A stretch of 64,000 bases of DNA, taken from positions 62,157 through 126,156 of the forward strand of contig NZ_AXAJ01000006.1 of NCBI RefSeq assembly GCF_000472445.1. Direction: 5' to 3'. Numbering within the stretch: the stretch's first letter is position 1; every line of letters starts with the position of its first letter. Positions 1 through 11,400 of this stretch are shown here, piece after piece. The notes below the pieces were generated by a model. It was not told where the DNA came from, did no database searches, and was given only the letters and a program-made list of their open reading frames with translations. This DNA comes from Burkholderia sp. WSM2230. GTDB lineage: Bacteria; Pseudomonadota; Gammaproteobacteria; Burkholderiales; Burkholderiaceae. The position numbers were made by a program, and so were the translations under genes.

Positions 1-124
1 CGCGCTCGACGACAGCCTTCGTCACGTGGCCGCCGAGCGTTGCGCCGTGGGTCATGTTGAAACCGCCGCGCCACGACTTGGCGAGCCCCGTGCGGGCGGT
101 CGATACGATTACGGCGTCAGTCAT
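1..124 (-). CDS. Acetyl-CoA acetyltransferase (thiolase), N-terminal part only
   Basis: Only the first 41 codons lie in the window; the gene runs off the left edge. The reading frame starts with ATG at 124 and gives MTDAVIVSTARTGLAKSW, followed by a conserved RGGFNMTHGA stretch. This is the usual N-terminus of thiolases that carry out the last step of beta-oxidation (3-ketoacyl-CoA to acyl-CoA plus acetyl-CoA) or the reverse condensation. It lies downstream of, and on the same strand as, the FadB-type gene ending at 239, so a fatty-acid oxidation operon is likely. The active-site cysteine lies outside the window, so specificity cannot be judged. Confidence 0.85.
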   Translation of the reverse strand, partial: MTDAVIVSTARTGLAKSWRGGFNMTHGATLGGHVTKAVVER

Positions 125-238
125 GCAAGTCTCCTGCGTGTCAATGTCGACGGTGGCGCACGCGACGATGCGCGGCAATGGCTTGCGTCACCTCAGTGGT
201 TCGTTCAGTGGTTCAATATGGGCGGCTTATGCGCCCCG

Positions 239-2323
239 TCAGCCGTTAAAACCGCGGCCCGTTGCGGCGAGTTGGGCGATGCTCGGGGCGAGTTGCCACG
301 CTTCGCCATTCGACTGCGCTGCATAGCGGCGTATCGCGCGCTCCACGTTGTATAGACCGATGGTATCCGCGTACAGCATCGGGCCGCCGCGATGGAGCGG
401 GAAGCCGTAGCCCGTCAGATAGACCATGTCGATGTCCGACGCCTTCGATGCAATGCCTTCTTCCAGAATCTTCGCGCCCTCGTTCACGAGCGCAAACACG
501 AGACGTTCGACGATCTCCTCGTCGCCGATCTTGCGGCGCTCGGTGCCGGTTTCCTTCGAGTAGGCGACGATCATCTCGTCGACCAGTTTCGACGGATGCG
601 CGGTGCGGTCGCCCGGCTTGTAGTCGTACCAGCCGCCGCCGGTCTTCTGGCCGAAGCGCCCCGTCTCGCACAGGCGGTCGGCGATCTTCGAGTAGTGCAT
701 GTCAGGCTGTTCCTGATAGCGGCGCTTGCGGATAGCCCAGCCGATGTCGTTGCCGGCCAGGTCGCTCATGCGGAACGGGCCCATTGCGAAGCCGAATTTC
801 TCGATGGCGCGGTCCACCTGTGCGGGCAGCGCGCCTTCCTCCAGCATGAAGAGCGCCTGGCGGATGTACTGTTCGATCATCCGGTTGCCGATAAAGCCGT
901 CGCACACGCCCGACACCACCGCCGTTTTCCTGATCTTCCTGGCGAGCTTCATGACGGTGGCGAGCACGTCTTTCGCGGTCTCCTTGCCGCGCACCACTTC
1001 GAGCAGCTTCATCACATTGGCCGGGCTGAAGAAATGCATGCCGACCACATCTTGCGGACGCTTCGTGAACCCGGCGATCCGGTTCACGTCGAGCGTCGAC
1101 GTATTGGACGCGAGAATCGCACCTGGCCTGGCGATTTCGTCGAGGCGCCGGAACACCTGCTCCTTCACGCCGAGTTCCTCGAACACCGCTTCGACGATCA
1201 GATCCGCGGTCTTCAGGTCGTCATAGGAAAGCGTGGGCGTGATGAGCGCCATGCGCTCCTCCAATGCCTCGGGCTTGAGCTTGCCCTTCTTCACGCTCGC
1301 TTCGTAGTTGTTGCGGATCGTGGCAAGGCCCCGATCGAGCGCTTCCTGCTTCATCTCGAGCAGCGTGACCGGAATGCCCGCGTTGACGAAGTTCATGGCG
1401 ATGCCGCCGCCCATCGTGCCCGCGCCGATCACGGCGACCTGGCGGATCTCGCGCACCGGCGTATCGGCCGGCACATCCGGGATCTTGCTGGCCGCGCGTT
1501 CGCCGAAGAACGCATGGCGCAGCGCGCGGCTCTCGGGCGTTTGCACGAGCGCGGCGAAGCACTCGCGCTCGACTGCGAGGCCCTTGTCGAAGCCGTGTTT
1601 CACGCCGGCGTCCACCGCGTCGATGCATTTGAGCGGCGCGGGAAAATGCTTCGCGACAGCCGCGACGCTATTGCGCGCGAACTGGAGAAAACCCTCGGCG
1701 TTTGGATGCTCGATCTTGCGCTCGCGCACTTTCGGATGCGGGCCTTCTTTTGCCCCCACCTTGCGCGCGAAGGCGAGCGCCGCCGCGGCGAGATCGCCTT
1801 CTACGAGTTCGTCGAAGAGGCCAGAGCCTGCGAGCTTCTGCGAGTCGACAGGCGCGCCGGACACGATCATGTTGAGCGCGGATTCGAGGCCGATGGCGCG
1901 CGGCAGACGCTGCGTGCCGCCCGCGCCCGGCAGAATGCCGAGCTTCACTTCGGGCAACGCGATCTGCGCGCCCGGCGCGGCGACGCGGTACTGCGCGCCG
2001 AGCGCGAGTTCGAGGCCGCCGCCCATCGCCACACTGTGAATCGCCGCGACGACCGGCTTCGGGCTCGCTTCCACCGCCTTGATGACCGTGGCGAGCGTCG
2101 GCTCCTGCGTCGCTTTCGGTGTATTGAATTCGGTGATGTCCGCGCCGCCGGAGAAGGCCTTGCCCGCGCCCGTCAGCACGATAGCCTTGATGGCCGGGTC
2201 GCGCTGCGCGCGCTCGATGCCCTCCATGATCCCCGCGCGAGTCGACAGCCCGAGGCCGTTGACCGGAGGATTATTCAGCGTGATGACGGCCACGCCGTCA
2301 TGGGTTGTGTAGTCCACTGCCAT
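239..2323 (-). CDS. Bifunctional enoyl-CoA hydratase / 3-hydroxyacyl-CoA dehydrogenase (FadB/FadJ type)
   Basis: This 694-residue protein joins two beta-oxidation activities: hydration of enoyl-CoA and NAD-dependent oxidation of the 3-hydroxyacyl-CoA product. The N-terminal third is a crotonase domain with the oxyanion-hole stretches AFSGGADI and HSVAMGGGLELALG. A Rossmann domain begins near residue 295 with VAVIGAGTMGGGIA, and the dehydrogenase C-terminal domain carries GMHFFSPANVMKLLEVV and GFIGNRM. A GGAGG-like site precedes the ATG at 2323. It is followed on the same strand by a thiolase and preceded by an acyl-CoA synthetase, which fits a beta-oxidation cluster. Whether it serves fatty acids or another acyl-CoA route cannot be told from sequence alone. 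Confidence 0.93.
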   Translation of the reverse strand: MAVDYTTHDGVAVITLNNPPVNGLGLSTRAGIMEGIERAQRDPAIKAIVLTGAGKAFSGGADITEFNTPKATQEPTLATVIKAVEASPKPVVAAIHSVAMGGGLELALGAQYRVAAPGAQIALPEVKLGILPGAGGTQRLPRAIGLESALNMIVSGAPVDSQKLAGSGLFDELVEGDLAAAALAFARKVGAKEGPHPKVRERKIEHPNAEGFLQFARNSVAAVAKHFPAPLKCIDAVDAGVKHGFDKGLAVERECFAALVQTPESRALRHAFFGERAASKIPDVPADTPVREIRQVAVIGAGTMGGGIAMNFVNAGIPVTLLEMKQEALDRGLATIRNNYEASVKKGKLKPEALEERMALITPTLSYDDLKTADLIVEAVFEELGVKEQVFRRLDEIARPGAILASNTSTLDVNRIAGFTKRPQDVVGMHFFSPANVMKLLEVVRGKETAKDVLATVMKLARKIRKTAVVSGVCDGFIGNRMIEQYIRQALFMLEEGALPAQVDRAIEKFGFAMGPFRMSDLAGNDIGWAIRKRRYQEQPDMHYSKIADRLCETGRFGQKTGGGWYDYKPGDRTAHPSKLVDEMIVAYSKETGTERRKIGDEEIVERLVFALVNEGAKILEEGIASKASDIDMVYLTGYGFPLHRGGPMLYADTIGLYNVERAIRRYAAQSNGEAWQLAPSIAQLAATGRGFNG

Positions 2324-2362
2324 CTGCCTGCCTCCGTGCGATGCGTCGCATCCATGAGATGA

Positions 2363-2383
2363 GGCGGCGCGCTATGCGCCGCC
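2363..2383. repeat. Perfect 8-bp inverted repeat in the intergenic gap
   Basis: GGCGGCGC and GCGCCGCC are separated by GCTAT, giving a strong hairpin on either strand between the acyl-CoA synthetase stop (2509) and the FadB-type start (2323). There is no U-tract, so it is not a classical terminator; it may slow transcription or protect the mRNA end. Confidence 0.4.
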
Positions 2384-2508
2384 CGTACGGTTCACCGAGC
2401 CGATGAATCATCCAGCTCTAATGCGCCGACCTTCGCATTTAGCTTAGCTCGGCGGCTCCCGTGTCAGCAGGCAGAATACACAAAAAAGCACGCTCGTTCA
2501 ATTTATCG

Positions 2509-4194
2509 TCAGGCGGGGTTTCCCCTGGCGAGCGGGCACTCTCCGCCGTGCATGGCGTCTTCCAGCGCCGAAGGCAGCACGTGGTCTCGAAAGATCTCGC
2601 GCAGTTTGAGCTTTTGCAGCTTGCCGGTGGCCGTATGCGGCAATTCGTCGACGAACACGACGTCGTCGGGAATCCACCACTTGGCCACCTTGCCGTTGTA
2701 GAAGGCGAGCAGTTCTTCGCGCGTCAGCTCGTGGCCCGCGCGCCGGACCACGACAAGAAGTGGCCGCTCGGTCCACTTTGGATGCGCGCACGCGATGCAG
2801 GCGGCCTCCGCGACGGCCGGGTGAGCAATCGCGACGTTCTCCACGTCGATCGAACTGATCCATTCGCCGCCTGACTTGATGACGTCCTTCGAGCGGTCGG
2901 TGATCTGCAGGAAACCGTCGCGGTCGATGGTCGCGACGTCGCCGGTCGGAAACCAGCCGTCCACGAGCGGCGAGTCGTCCTTGCGGAAATAGCGGTCGAT
3001 CACCCACGGTCCGCGCACGTAAAGATCTCCAAATGCGACGCCGTCCCACGGCAACTCTTTGCCGTCATCGCCGACGATCTTCATATCGACGCCATAGAGC
3101 GCATGCCCCTGCTTCTCCAGCAGCTTGCGCTGCTCCGCCACGGGCCGCTGCGATTGCTCCCACGTGAGCTTCGACAGCGTCCCGAGCGGCGACATCTCCG
3201 TCATGCCCCATGCATGAATGACCTGCACGCCGTAGTCGTCGAGGAAGGTGCGCAGCATCGCGGGCGGACATGCGGAGCCGCCGATCACCGTGCGCTCGAG
3301 CGACGAAAAACGCGAGCCGGTCTCGCGCAGATGGTTGAGGAGACCCAGCCAGACGGTCGGCACGCCCGCCGAATACGTGACGCGTTCGCGCTCCATCAGT
3401 TCAAAGAGCGACTTGCCGTCGAGATCCTTGCCGGGGAACACGAGCTTCGCGCCGGTGAGCGGTGCAGCGTGCGGAATGCCCCATGCGTTCACATGAAACA
3501 TAGGCACGACCGGCAGCACCGAATCGCGCGCGGACAGACCCATTGCGTCGGGCAAGGACGCGCCGAACGCGTGCAGTACCGTCGAGCGATGCGAGTACAG
3601 CGCGCCTTTCGGATTGCCGGTAGTGCCCGACGTATAGCAGAGATACGAGGCCTCGCGCTCGTCGATGAGCGGCCATTCGAAATCGCCGTCCTGCGCCTCG
3701 ACCAGCGTTTCGTAACTGAGCGCGGGCGTTTGCATCGCGGGCAGATGCGCTTCGTCGGCGAGCGCGATCCAGCCGCGCACTTTGGGACACTGCGGCGCGA
3801 GCACGTCGACGAGCGACGCGAACGTGGTGTCGAAGAGCACATAGGTGTCGTCGGCGTGATTGACGATGTAGGCGATCTGCTCGGGAAAGAGGCGCGGATT
3901 GATCGTGTGGCAGACGGCGCCGAAGCCGGTCGTGCCGTAATAGGTTTCGAGATGCCGGTAGCCGTTCCAGGCGAGCGTCGCGACGCGCTCGCCCGGCTGA
4001 ACGCCGAGCGCGATGAGTGCCTGTGCAAGCTGCTTCGCGCGCCGTTCGCAGTCGCGATAGGTATAACGGTGGATGTCGCCTTCAATGCGCCGCGACACAA
4101 TCTCGGCGCTGCCGAAATGCCGCGCGGCGTGCGCAAGCAGCGAGGACACGGTGAGGGGCACGTCCATCATCTGGCCAAGCAGCGGCATCGTCAT
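2509..4194 (-). CDS. Fatty-acyl-CoA synthetase (AMP-forming)
   Basis: The 561-residue product belongs to the ANL adenylating superfamily and activates a carboxylic acid with ATP and CoA. The P-loop-like motif [16 protein letters not shown] lies near residue 190, the A5 motif [12 protein letters not shown] in the middle, and the late [11 protein letters not shown] and [15 protein letters not shown] motifs toward the C-terminus, followed by the lysine region TATGKLQK. The frame is open far upstream, but that part only mirrors selO on the other strand. The start at 4194 ([11 protein letters not shown]) is chosen because homologous sequence begins there and a GAGGAG site lies about 10 nt upstream. 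It resembles medium/long-chain synthetases (AlkK/FadD-like); substrate length is not predictable. Confidence 0.9.
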   Translation of the reverse strand: MTMPLLGQMMDVPLTVSSLLAHAARHFGSAEIVSRRIEGDIHRYTYRDCERRAKQLAQALIALGVQPGERVATLAWNGYRHLETYYGTTGFGAVCHTINPRLFPEQIAYIVNHADDTYVLFDTTFASLVDVLAPQCPKVRGWIALADEAHLPAMQTPALSYETLVEAQDGDFEWPLIDEREASYLCYTSGTTGNPKGALYSHRSTVLHAFGASLPDAMGLSARDSVLPVVPMFHVNAWGIPHAAPLTGAKLVFPGKDLDGKSLFELMERERVTYSAGVPTVWLGLLNHLRETGSRFSSLERTVIGGSACPPAMLRTFLDDYGVQVIHAWGMTEMSPLGTLSKLTWEQSQRPVAEQRKLLEKQGHALYGVDMKIVGDDGKELPWDGVAFGDLYVRGPWVIDRYFRKDDSPLVDGWFPTGDVATIDRDGFLQITDRSKDVIKSGGEWISSIDVENVAIAHPAVAEAACIACAHPKWTERPLLVVVRRAGHELTREELLAFYNGKVAKWWIPDDVVFVDELPHTATGKLQKLKLREIFRDHVLPSALEDAMHGGECPLARGNPA

Positions 4195-4437
4195 AAAGAG
4201 TTGTCTCCTCGCCTTTTTTGTTTCAGGGAGTGCTGATCGGAAAGCGCCGTTCGCAACGCCGGTCGCAACGCGGTTTGCAAATGCGCCGGCCCGGCAATGA
4301 AATTGCTGCAGCTCACGACAGAAGCCGGCGCGTCGGCGGCATCGTCCTGCTTGCGCCGCCGGACAGCGCACCGGCAGGCCCGCCAGCAGCGCCGCGGGTG
4401 CGGACTTACAATATCGGTTAATAGTGAGGCGCTCAAC

Positions 4438-5994
4438 ATGTCGTTTTCCCCAAGCATTGCAGGCTCGTACGGGCCTTTGGCGGCACTTTCCGAAGCTCTT
4501 TTCACCTCCACCGAAAACGCGTTCGCGCGGCTCGGCAGCACATTTCTCACACGCCTGCCGGCCACGCCGCTCAGCGCGCCTTACCTTGTCGGTTTCTCTG
4601 CGGAGACCGCGGCCATGCTCGGTCTGGAGCCGGGCCTCGAAAAAGATCCGGCGTTCGCCGAGCTGTTTTCGGGCAACGCCACGCGCGAGTGGCCGGCCGA
4701 GGCGCTGCCGTATGCATCCGTGTATTCGGGGCATCAGTTCGGTGTGTGGGCGGGTCAGCTCGGCGACGGCCGCGCGCTTGGACTCGGCGAAGTGGAACAC
4801 GACGGAAAGCGTTACGAACTGCAACTGAAAGGCGCGGGCCGCACGCCCTATTCGCGCATGGGCGACGGGCGCGCGGTGCTGCGCTCGTCGATTCGCGAGT
4901 TCCTGTGCTCCGAGGCGATGCATCATCTGGGCATTCCGACCACGCGCGCCCTCTGCGTGATCGGTTCGGACCAGCCGGTGCGGCGCGAGGAGATAGAAAC
5001 CGCCGCGGTGGTGACGCGCGTCGCGCCGAGCTTCGTGCGCTTCGGGCACTTCGAGCACTTCTATTCGAACGATCGCACGGACGCGCTGCGCGCGCTTGCG
5101 GACCATGTCATCGAGCGCTTCTACCCGCATTGCCGCGAAGCCGACGATCCCTATCTCGCGCTGCTGAACGAAGCGGTTTTATCGACCGCGGATCTGATGG
5201 TCGAATGGCAGGCGGTGGGCTTTTGCCACGGCGTCATGAATACGGACAACATGTCGATCCTCGGCCTCACGATCGACTACGGTCCGTTCGGCTTCATGGA
5301 CGGCTTCGACGCCGGCTACATCTGCAATCACTCCGATTCGCAGGGCCGTTATGCGTACCGGATGCAACCGCAGATCGCGTACTGGAATCTGTTCTGCCTT
5401 GCGCAAGGGCTGCTGCCGCTGCTCGGAGAACGATATGAGGAGAGTGTGCGCAGCGACAAATCGATCGAAGACGCGCAGCGGGTGCTCGGCGGTTTCAAGG
5501 ACCGCTTTGGTCCCGCGCTCGAGCGTCGCATGATGGCGAAGCTCGGGCTCGCAACCGAGCGCGAGGGCGATGCGTCGCTCGCGAACCGCCTCTTCGACGT
5601 CATGCACGCGAATCGCGCGGACTTCACGCTGACGTTCCGGAATCTCGCTCGCGTCTCCAGGCACGACGCGAGCGGCGACGCGCCGGTGCGCGATCTGTTC
5701 CTCGACCGCGCCGCCTTCGACGCGTGGGCGAACGACTACCGCGCGCGCCTGTCCCATGAAACACGCGACGACGCCGCGCGCGCCATTGCAATGAATCGGG
5801 TCAACCCCAAATTCGTGCTTCGCAATCATCTGGCGGAAACGGCGATCCGTCGCGCGAAAGAGAAGGACTTTTCCGAACTGGAGCGTCTGGCCGCCGTGCT
5901 GCGCCGTCCGTTCGACGAACAGCCCGAGCATGAAGCGTATGCCGGCTTGCCGCCCGACTGGGCAAGCTCGCTGGAAGTGAGCTGCTCGTCCTGA
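4438..5994 (+). CDS. selO: SelO/YdiU protein adenylyltransferase
   Basis: The 518-residue pseudokinase-fold protein transfers AMP to hydroxyl side chains of target proteins, a role tied to redox homeostasis. Typical features are [20 protein letters not shown], the glycine-rich [20 protein letters not shown] stretch, [23 protein letters not shown], and the [14 protein letters not shown] block. The C-terminus ends SCSS, matching the redox-active Cys position that is selenocysteine in some homologues. The start at 4438 has GAGG about 8 nt upstream. It is followed 45 bp later by msrB, another oxidative-stress gene, so the two probably share a transcript. Confidence 0.95.
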   Translation: MSFSPSIAGSYGPLAALSEALFTSTENAFARLGSTFLTRLPATPLSAPYLVGFSAETAAMLGLEPGLEKDPAFAELFSGNATREWPAEALPYASVYSGHQFGVWAGQLGDGRALGLGEVEHDGKRYELQLKGAGRTPYSRMGDGRAVLRSSIREFLCSEAMHHLGIPTTRALCVIGSDQPVRREEIETAAVVTRVAPSFVRFGHFEHFYSNDRTDALRALADHVIERFYPHCREADDPYLALLNEAVLSTADLMVEWQAVGFCHGVMNTDNMSILGLTIDYGPFGFMDGFDAGYICNHSDSQGRYAYRMQPQIAYWNLFCLAQGLLPLLGERYEESVRSDKSIEDAQRVLGGFKDRFGPALERRMMAKLGLATEREGDASLANRLFDVMHANRADFTLTFRNLARVSRHDASGDAPVRDLFLDRAAFDAWANDYRARLSHETRDDAARAIAMNRVNPKFVLRNHLAETAIRRAKEKDFSELERLAAVLRRPFDEQPEHEAYAGLPPDWASSLEVSCSS

Positions 5995-6038
5995 CGCGCC
6001 GGGCGCGCTCCCATCACAAGCCTGAGACAGAACCGACC

Positions 6039-6461
6039 ATGAACAATCCCGACGACCTCAAACACGACGCCCCCGCAGTGCAGAAAGACGACGCGGAGTG
6101 GCGCAAGCAGCTGTCCGACATCGAATATCAGGTGACGCGCCACGCGGCCACCGAGCGCCCGTTCACCGGCCGCTATCACGATCACTGGGAACGCGGCGTC
6201 TACGACTGCGTCTGTTGCGGCACGCCGCTCTTCGAATCGGACACCAAGTTCGACGCCGGTTGCGGCTGGCCGAGCTACTTCAAGCCGATCAACGGCGAGG
6301 TGATCGCCGAAAAAACCGACCGCTCGCACGGCATGCTGCGCATCGAGGTGCAATGCAAGAACTGCGGCGCGCATCTGGGCCATGTCTTCGAAGACGGTCC
6401 GGCGCCGACCGGTCTTCGCTACTGCATCAATTCGGCTGCGTTACAATTCGAGCCCAAGTAA
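6039..6461 (+). CDS. msrB: Peptide methionine-(R)-S-oxide reductase
   Basis: The 140-residue protein repairs the R form of methionine sulfoxide in proteins using thioredoxin. It shows both zinc-binding CxxC pairs (CVCC near residue 53 and CKNC near residue 107), the GCGWPSYF motif, the [10 protein letters not shown] strand, and the catalytic [11 protein letters not shown] with its reactive Cys near the C-terminus. Length and all catalytic positions match stand-alone MsrB. It sits directly after selO on the same strand. Confidence 0.96.
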   Translation: MNNPDDLKHDAPAVQKDDAEWRKQLSDIEYQVTRHAATERPFTGRYHDHWERGVYDCVCCGTPLFESDTKFDAGCGWPSYFKPINGEVIAEKTDRSHGMLRIEVQCKNCGAHLGHVFEDGPAPTGLRYCINSAALQFEPK

Positions 6462-6762
6462 CGCAGCGCGGCGGGTTGTGCGCGGCCTCAGCCGGACCGG
6501 CCGATGGACGGTCGGGCCTTGCGGCCAGGGTGGACGTGAAGCTCAGCCTCACGGCCACAGGTGGCTGGCGCGCGTCGTGCGTCGTGCGACGAAAGTACCA
6601 ACGCGGGGCCCGCGGCGCGAGGCAGTTCGCCGCGCGCGGGTTGCGCGAGGCAAATCGTGCTGCCGCCTGCCATTGCGACTGCAGCACACAAGCCGCGCCG
6701 CCCGCACTGCACTGCACTGCACCGTTGCCCCTCCGACCCACTCTCCGAGTTCCCGTCCAGAA
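6462..6762. other. Intergenic gap, msrB to yciB
   Basis: No supported gene is seen. The stretch is GC-rich, with a short CACTG tandem run near 6707-6722. It probably holds the promoter and leader of the yciB-bolA-PPIase group, but no clear -35/-10 pair could be assigned. Confidence 0.4.
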
Positions 6763-7293
6763 ATGAAATTCCTGTTCGATCTGTTCCCGATCATCCTGTT
6801 CTTCGTCGCCTTCAAGCTGTGGGGCATCTTCACGGCGACGGCAGTGGCGATCGTCGCCACGCTGGTACAGATCGCGTGGGTCGCCTTCCGGCACCGCAAG
6901 GTGGACGCGATGCTGTGGGTCAGCCTCGGCGTGGTCACCGTGTTCGGCGGCGCGACCCTCGTGCTGCATAACGACACCTTCATCAAATGGAAGCCGACCG
7001 TGCTGTACTGGGCTTTCTCCGTGGTGCTGATCGTCTCGCAACTCGCCTTCAGCAAGAACCTGATCGAAGCGATGATGGGCAAGCAGATCACGCTGCCGCA
7101 CGCGATCTGGGGCAAGCTGAACATCATCTGGTCGATCTTTTTCGTGCTGCTCGGCCTGCTCAATCTGTTCGTCGCGTACAACTACACGACCGACCAGTGG
7201 GTCAATTTCAAACTGTTCGGCGCGACCGGCTGTCTGGTGGTGTTTATCGTCGGACAAAGCTTGTGGCTGTCCAAGTACATGAAGGAGGAATGA
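6763..7293 (+). CDS. yciB: Septation protein A / inner-membrane protein YciB
   Basis: The 176-residue integral membrane protein has five to six hydrophobic segments, beginning with [20 protein letters not shown] and ending near [13 protein letters not shown]. The central block around [19 protein letters not shown] and [16 protein letters not shown] is diagnostic of the YciB/IspA(IspZ) family, which affects septation and cell-envelope growth. The start at 6763 matches family length. It is followed one base later by bolA, so the two are translationally coupled. Confidence 0.94.
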   Translation: MKFLFDLFPIILFFVAFKLWGIFTATAVAIVATLVQIAWVAFRHRKVDAMLWVSLGVVTVFGGATLVLHNDTFIKWKPTVLYWAFSVVLIVSQLAFSKNLIEAMMGKQITLPHAIWGKLNIIWSIFFVLLGLLNLFVAYNYTTDQWVNFKLFGATGCLVVFIVGQSLWLSKYMKEE

Positions 7294-7294
7294 C

Positions 7295-7606
7295 ATGAGC
7301 GACGCGTTCATGCACGCCACTACCGCCGAGCGCGCGGCGCTGATCGAGGCGCGCCTCACGGCCGCGCTCGCGCCCATCGCGTCGATCCAGATCACCGACG
7401 ACAGCGCGCAGCACGCCGGCCACGCGGGCGCCGCTGCCGGCGGTCATTTCAGCGTCACCATCGTGGCTGCCGCGTTCGCCGGCAAGCCCCGCGTGGCGCG
7501 GCATCGCATGGTGTATGATGCGCTGGCCGATGCCATGCAGCGCGGCATTCATGCCCTTGCAATCACGGCTTACACGCCCGAAGAATTCGCTTTGTTGCCC
7601 CGCTAG
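7295..7606 (+). CDS. BolA family protein
   Basis: The 103-residue protein has the BolA class II KH-like fold; family members pair with monothiol glutaredoxins and take part in iron-sulfur handling or gene regulation. The family signature is GGHFSVTIVAAAFAGKPRVA followed by RHRMVYDAL and HALAITAYTPEEF near the C-terminus. An AAGGAGG site lies at the end of yciB immediately upstream. Clustering with yciB and a periplasmic PPIase is typical of Burkholderiaceae. Confidence 0.92.
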   Translation: MSDAFMHATTAERAALIEARLTAALAPIASIQITDDSAQHAGHAGAAAGGHFSVTIVAAAFAGKPRVARHRMVYDALADAMQRGIHALAITAYTPEEFALLPR

Positions 7607-7617
7607 GAAAACTTCCG

Positions 7618-8397
7618 ATGACCTTGAAGAAAACCCGCCTTTGGGTACTGCTGGCTGCGTTCGCGGCCGCACCTGCATTCGCACAGAACATCGCCGTCGT
7701 GAACGGCACGCCGATTCCGAAGGCGCGCGCCGACGCGCTGATCGACCAACTGGTTCATCAAGGCCAGCAAAAGACGCCGCAATTGGAAATGGCGGTGCGT
7801 GAAGAACTCGTGAACCGCGAAGTGCTGATGCAGGAAGCACTGCGCCGCGGTCTGCAAAATCGTCCGGACATCAAGGCGCAGATCGCCGTTGCTCAGCAAA
7901 CCGTCGTGCTGCGCGCGCTGATCGAAGACTTCGTGAAGAAGAACACGCCGACCGACGCCGAAGTCACCGCGCGCTACAACGCGCTCGTCAAGGACGCCGG
8001 CGGCAAGGAATACCATCTGCACCACATCCTCGTCGACAACGAGCAGCAGGCCAAAGACCTGATCGCGAAGATCAAGGGCGGCGCGAGCTTCGAAGACCTC
8101 GCAAAGCAATACTCGAAGGACCCGGGCTCGGGCAAGAACGGCGGCGACCTCGACTGGTCGGATCCAAAGGCCTACGTGCCTGAGTTCGCGGACGCGGCCA
8201 CGCATCTGCAGAAAGGCCAGATGAGCGACACGCCGGTGCACACGCAATTCGGCTGGCACATCATTCGTGTCGACGACGTGCGCAACATCACGCCGCCGCC
8301 GCTCGAGCAGGTGCGCCCGCAAATCGTGCAGCAGATCCAGCAGGAAAAGCTGCAAGCGTTCGAGGAAGGTTTGCGCAAGAACGCGAAGATTCAGTAA
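7618..8397 (+). CDS. Periplasmic parvulin-type peptidyl-prolyl isomerase
   Basis: The 259-residue exported protein probably helps fold periplasmic or outer-membrane proteins. It starts with a signal peptide (about 22 residues, cleaved after APAFA). A SurA-N-like helical segment follows, then a parvulin domain near residues 130-225 with EYHLHHILVD, GASFEDLAKQYSKDPGS, GGDLDWSDP and GWHIIRVDDVR. The frame starts 11 bp after bolA and ends just before a bidirectional terminator. It resembles PpiC/PrsA-type foldases; its client proteins are unknown. Confidence 0.92.
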   Translation: MTLKKTRLWVLLAAFAAAPAFAQNIAVVNGTPIPKARADALIDQLVHQGQQKTPQLEMAVREELVNREVLMQEALRRGLQNRPDIKAQIAVAQQTVVLRALIEDFVKKNTPTDAEVTARYNALVKDAGGKEYHLHHILVDNEQQAKDLIAKIKGGASFEDLAKQYSKDPGSGKNGGDLDWSDPKAYVPEFADAATHLQKGQMSDTPVHTQFGWHIIRVDDVRNITPPPLEQVRPQIVQQIQQEKLQAFEEGLRKNAKIQ

Positions 8398-8425
8398 GCC
8401 GATCCGTTTGCTGCGTCAAGCAATG

Positions 8426-8452
8426 AAAAAAGCCGCCCTCGGGCGGCTTTTT
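8426..8452. terminator. Bidirectional intrinsic terminator (PPIase / purL)
   Basis: AGCCGCCC and GGGCGGCT form an 8-bp stem around a TC loop, flanked by an A-run on the left and a T-run on the right. It works for both the plus-strand PPIase gene and the convergent purL gene. Confidence 0.9.
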
Positions 8453-8466
8453 GCTTGATGCGCCTA

Positions 8467-11400
8467 TCAGCCCAACCAGCGCCGGGCGTTCTGGAACACG
8501 CGCAGCCACGGGCTGGCGTCGGACGCGCCCTCGCCCCAGCCTTCCGGATGCCAGCTCATCTGCACTGCGCGGTGCACGCGCTCGGTGTGCGGCATCAGCA
8601 CGGTGAAACGGCCGTCCGCCGTGGTGACGGACGTAATGCCGTCCGGCGAGCCGTTCGGGTTGAACGGATACTGCTCGGTTGCCTGACCGCGATGGTCGAC
8701 ATAACGCATCGCCACCGCGACTTTCGACGCATCGCCCTGCTGCGAGAAGTCCGCATAACCCTCGCCGTGCGCGACCGCCACCGGAATCCGCGAGCCTTCC
8801 ATGCCGGTGAAGAAAATGGATGGCGACGCCTCGACCTGCACCAGCGAGAAACGCGCTTCGAATTTCTCCGACTTGTTGCGCGTGAACTTCGGCCACGCTT
8901 CCGCGCCTGGGATCATCGATGCGAGGCTGCTCATCATCTGACAGCCGTTGCAGATGCCGAGCGCGAACGTGTCCTTGCGGCCGAAGAACGCCGCGAACAT
9001 GTCGGCCAGCTGCGCGTTGAAGCGGATCGCCTTCGCCCAGCCTTCGCCTGCGCCGAGCGTATCGCCGTACGAGAAGCCGCCGCATGCGACAGCGCCCGCG
9101 AAGTCCGCGAGATTGGCGCGCCCCGCGAGCAGGTCGCTCATGTGCACGTCGTGCGCGTCGAAGCCCGCGCGGTCGAACGCATAGGCCGTTTCGAGGTGCG
9201 AGTTCACGCCCTGCTCGCGCAGAATCGCCACCCGCGGACGCGCGCTTTTGCCGACGTAAGGCGCGGCGACGTCTTCAGCCGGATCGAAGGTCAGCACCGG
9301 CGTGATGCCCGGGTCGGCCGCATCGAGCAGCGTGTCGTATTCCGCATCGGCGCAGGCGGGATTGTCGCGCAGACGCGAAATGCGCCAGCTCACCTCGCTC
9401 CACGCGCGATGCAGTTCGACGCGCGGCGCTTCATACACTTTCTTCGCATCGCGATAAATTTCGATGACGTCGCGGTCATTGGTCTTGCCGATCACGTGCG
9501 AGCACGCCGACAGGCCATGCTCGCGCAACACGCCGAGCACCGCGTCGCGATCGGCCGCGCGCACCTGAACGACCGCGCCAAGCTCTTCGGTGAAGAGCGC
9601 GCGGATCGTGCGGTCTTCGCGACGGCCGCTCGTCTGTTTCGCCCAATCTTTAGCGTCGCCGTAATCGGACTCGTGGTGCGGGTCGAGCACCAGCATGTCG
9701 ACGTTCAGCGACACGCCCACGTGACCCGCGAACGCCATTTCGCACACCGTTGCCCAGAAACCGCCATCGGAGCGGTCGTGGTAGGCGAGCAGCTTGCCGT
9801 CCGCGTTCAGCGACTGGATTGCGTTGAAGAAGCGCTTCAGGTCTTCTGGATCGTCGACATCCGGCACCGTGTCGCCGATCTGCTGCGTGACCTGCGCGAA
9901 GATGCTGCCGCCCAGACGATGCTTGCCGCGGCCGAGGTCGATTGCGATCAGAACCGAGTCGCCCACGCCGCCCGCGCCGCTTGTGCGGCGCAGTTGCGGC
10001 GTAAGGTGGCGACGCACGTCTTCGACCGGCGCGAATGCCGAGATGATGAGCGACACCGGCGCGACGACTTCTTTCGCCACACCGCGCTCTTCCCACTTGG
10101 TGCGCATGGACAGCGAGTCTTTGCCGACCGGAATGCTGATGCCGAGCGCCGGGCACAGCTCCATGCCGATCGCCTTGACCGTGTCGTAGAGCGCCGCGTC
10201 TTCGCCGGGCGCGCCGCAGGCGGCCATCCAGTTCGCCGACAGCTTGAGCTTGTCGAGCGACGCTATCGGCGCGGCCGCGATATTCGTGACCGCCTCGCCG
10301 ACCGCCATGCGGCCCGACGCCGGCGCATTGATGACGGCGAGCGGCGTGCGCTCGGCCATGGTCATGGCCTCGCCGCGGAAGCCCGCGTAGTCCATGGTCG
10401 TAATCGCGACGTCCGCGACGGGCACCTGCCACGGGCCGACCATCTGGTCGCGCGCGGTCGTGCCGCCCACCGAACGGTCGCCGATGGTGATCAGAAACGA
10501 CTTGCTCGCGACCGTTGGATGACGCAGCACGCTCACCGCCACTTCGGAGAGCGCGATGCCGGTTACATCAACCGGCTGCAGCGTCGGCTCGACACGCTTC
10601 ACGTCGCGATGCATGCGCGGCGCCTTGCCGAGCAGCACTTCCATGGGCATGTCGACCGGCTGATGCGCGTTGTCGTCCTTCAGTTCGGGATCGATCAGCT
10701 TCAGCTGACGCTCTGCGGTGGCGGTGCCGATCACCGCAAACGGGCAGCGCTCGCGCTCGCACATGGCCGCGAAGGCCTGCAGATCAGCAGGCGCGATGGC
10801 GAGCACATAGCGCTCCTGCGCCTCGTTCGACCAGATTTCGCGCGGCGACAGGCCGCTTTCCTCAAGCTGGATCTTGCGCAGATCGAAAAGCGCGCCCTTG
10901 CCCGCGCCGTCGACCACTTCCGGAAAGGCGTTCGACAAGCCGCCCGCTCCCACGTCGTGAATGCTCAGAATCGGGTTCTTGTCGCCCAACTGCCAGCAGG
11001 CGTTGATGACTTCCTGCGCGCGCCGCTCGATTTCCGGATTGCCGCGCTGCACCGAGTCGAAGTCGAGCTCGGCTGTGTTCGTGCCGGTCGCCATGGAACT
11101 CGCCGCGCCGCCGCCCATGCCGATGCGCATGCCCGGGCCGCCGATCTGGATCAGCAGCGACCCTTCCGGTAAGTCGTGCTTGTGCGTGTGCTGGTCCGAA
11201 ATATTGCCGATGCCGCCCGCGATCATGATCGGCTTGTGATAGCCGCGAACGAGACCGGCCACATTCTGCTCATAGGCGCGGAAATAGCCGCCCAGATTCG
11301 GCCGGCCGAACTCGTTGTTAAAGGCGGCGCCGCCGAGCGGTCCGTCGATCATGATCTGCAGCGGCGAAGCGATGCGGTCGGGGCGGCCATACGCCTCATG

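Noticed and set aside
392..2362. Long plus-strand open frame opposite the FadB-type gene
   Set aside because: Arg/His-rich translation typical of the reverse strand of a GC-rich gene; no motif. The same applies to the frames opposite purL (8455-11172, 11176-12630) and ppiD (27215-29047).
4195..5130. N-terminal extension of the acyl-CoA synthetase frame
   Set aside because: It is the antisense of selO, has no homology to the enzyme, and a good start with a ribosome site lies at 4194.
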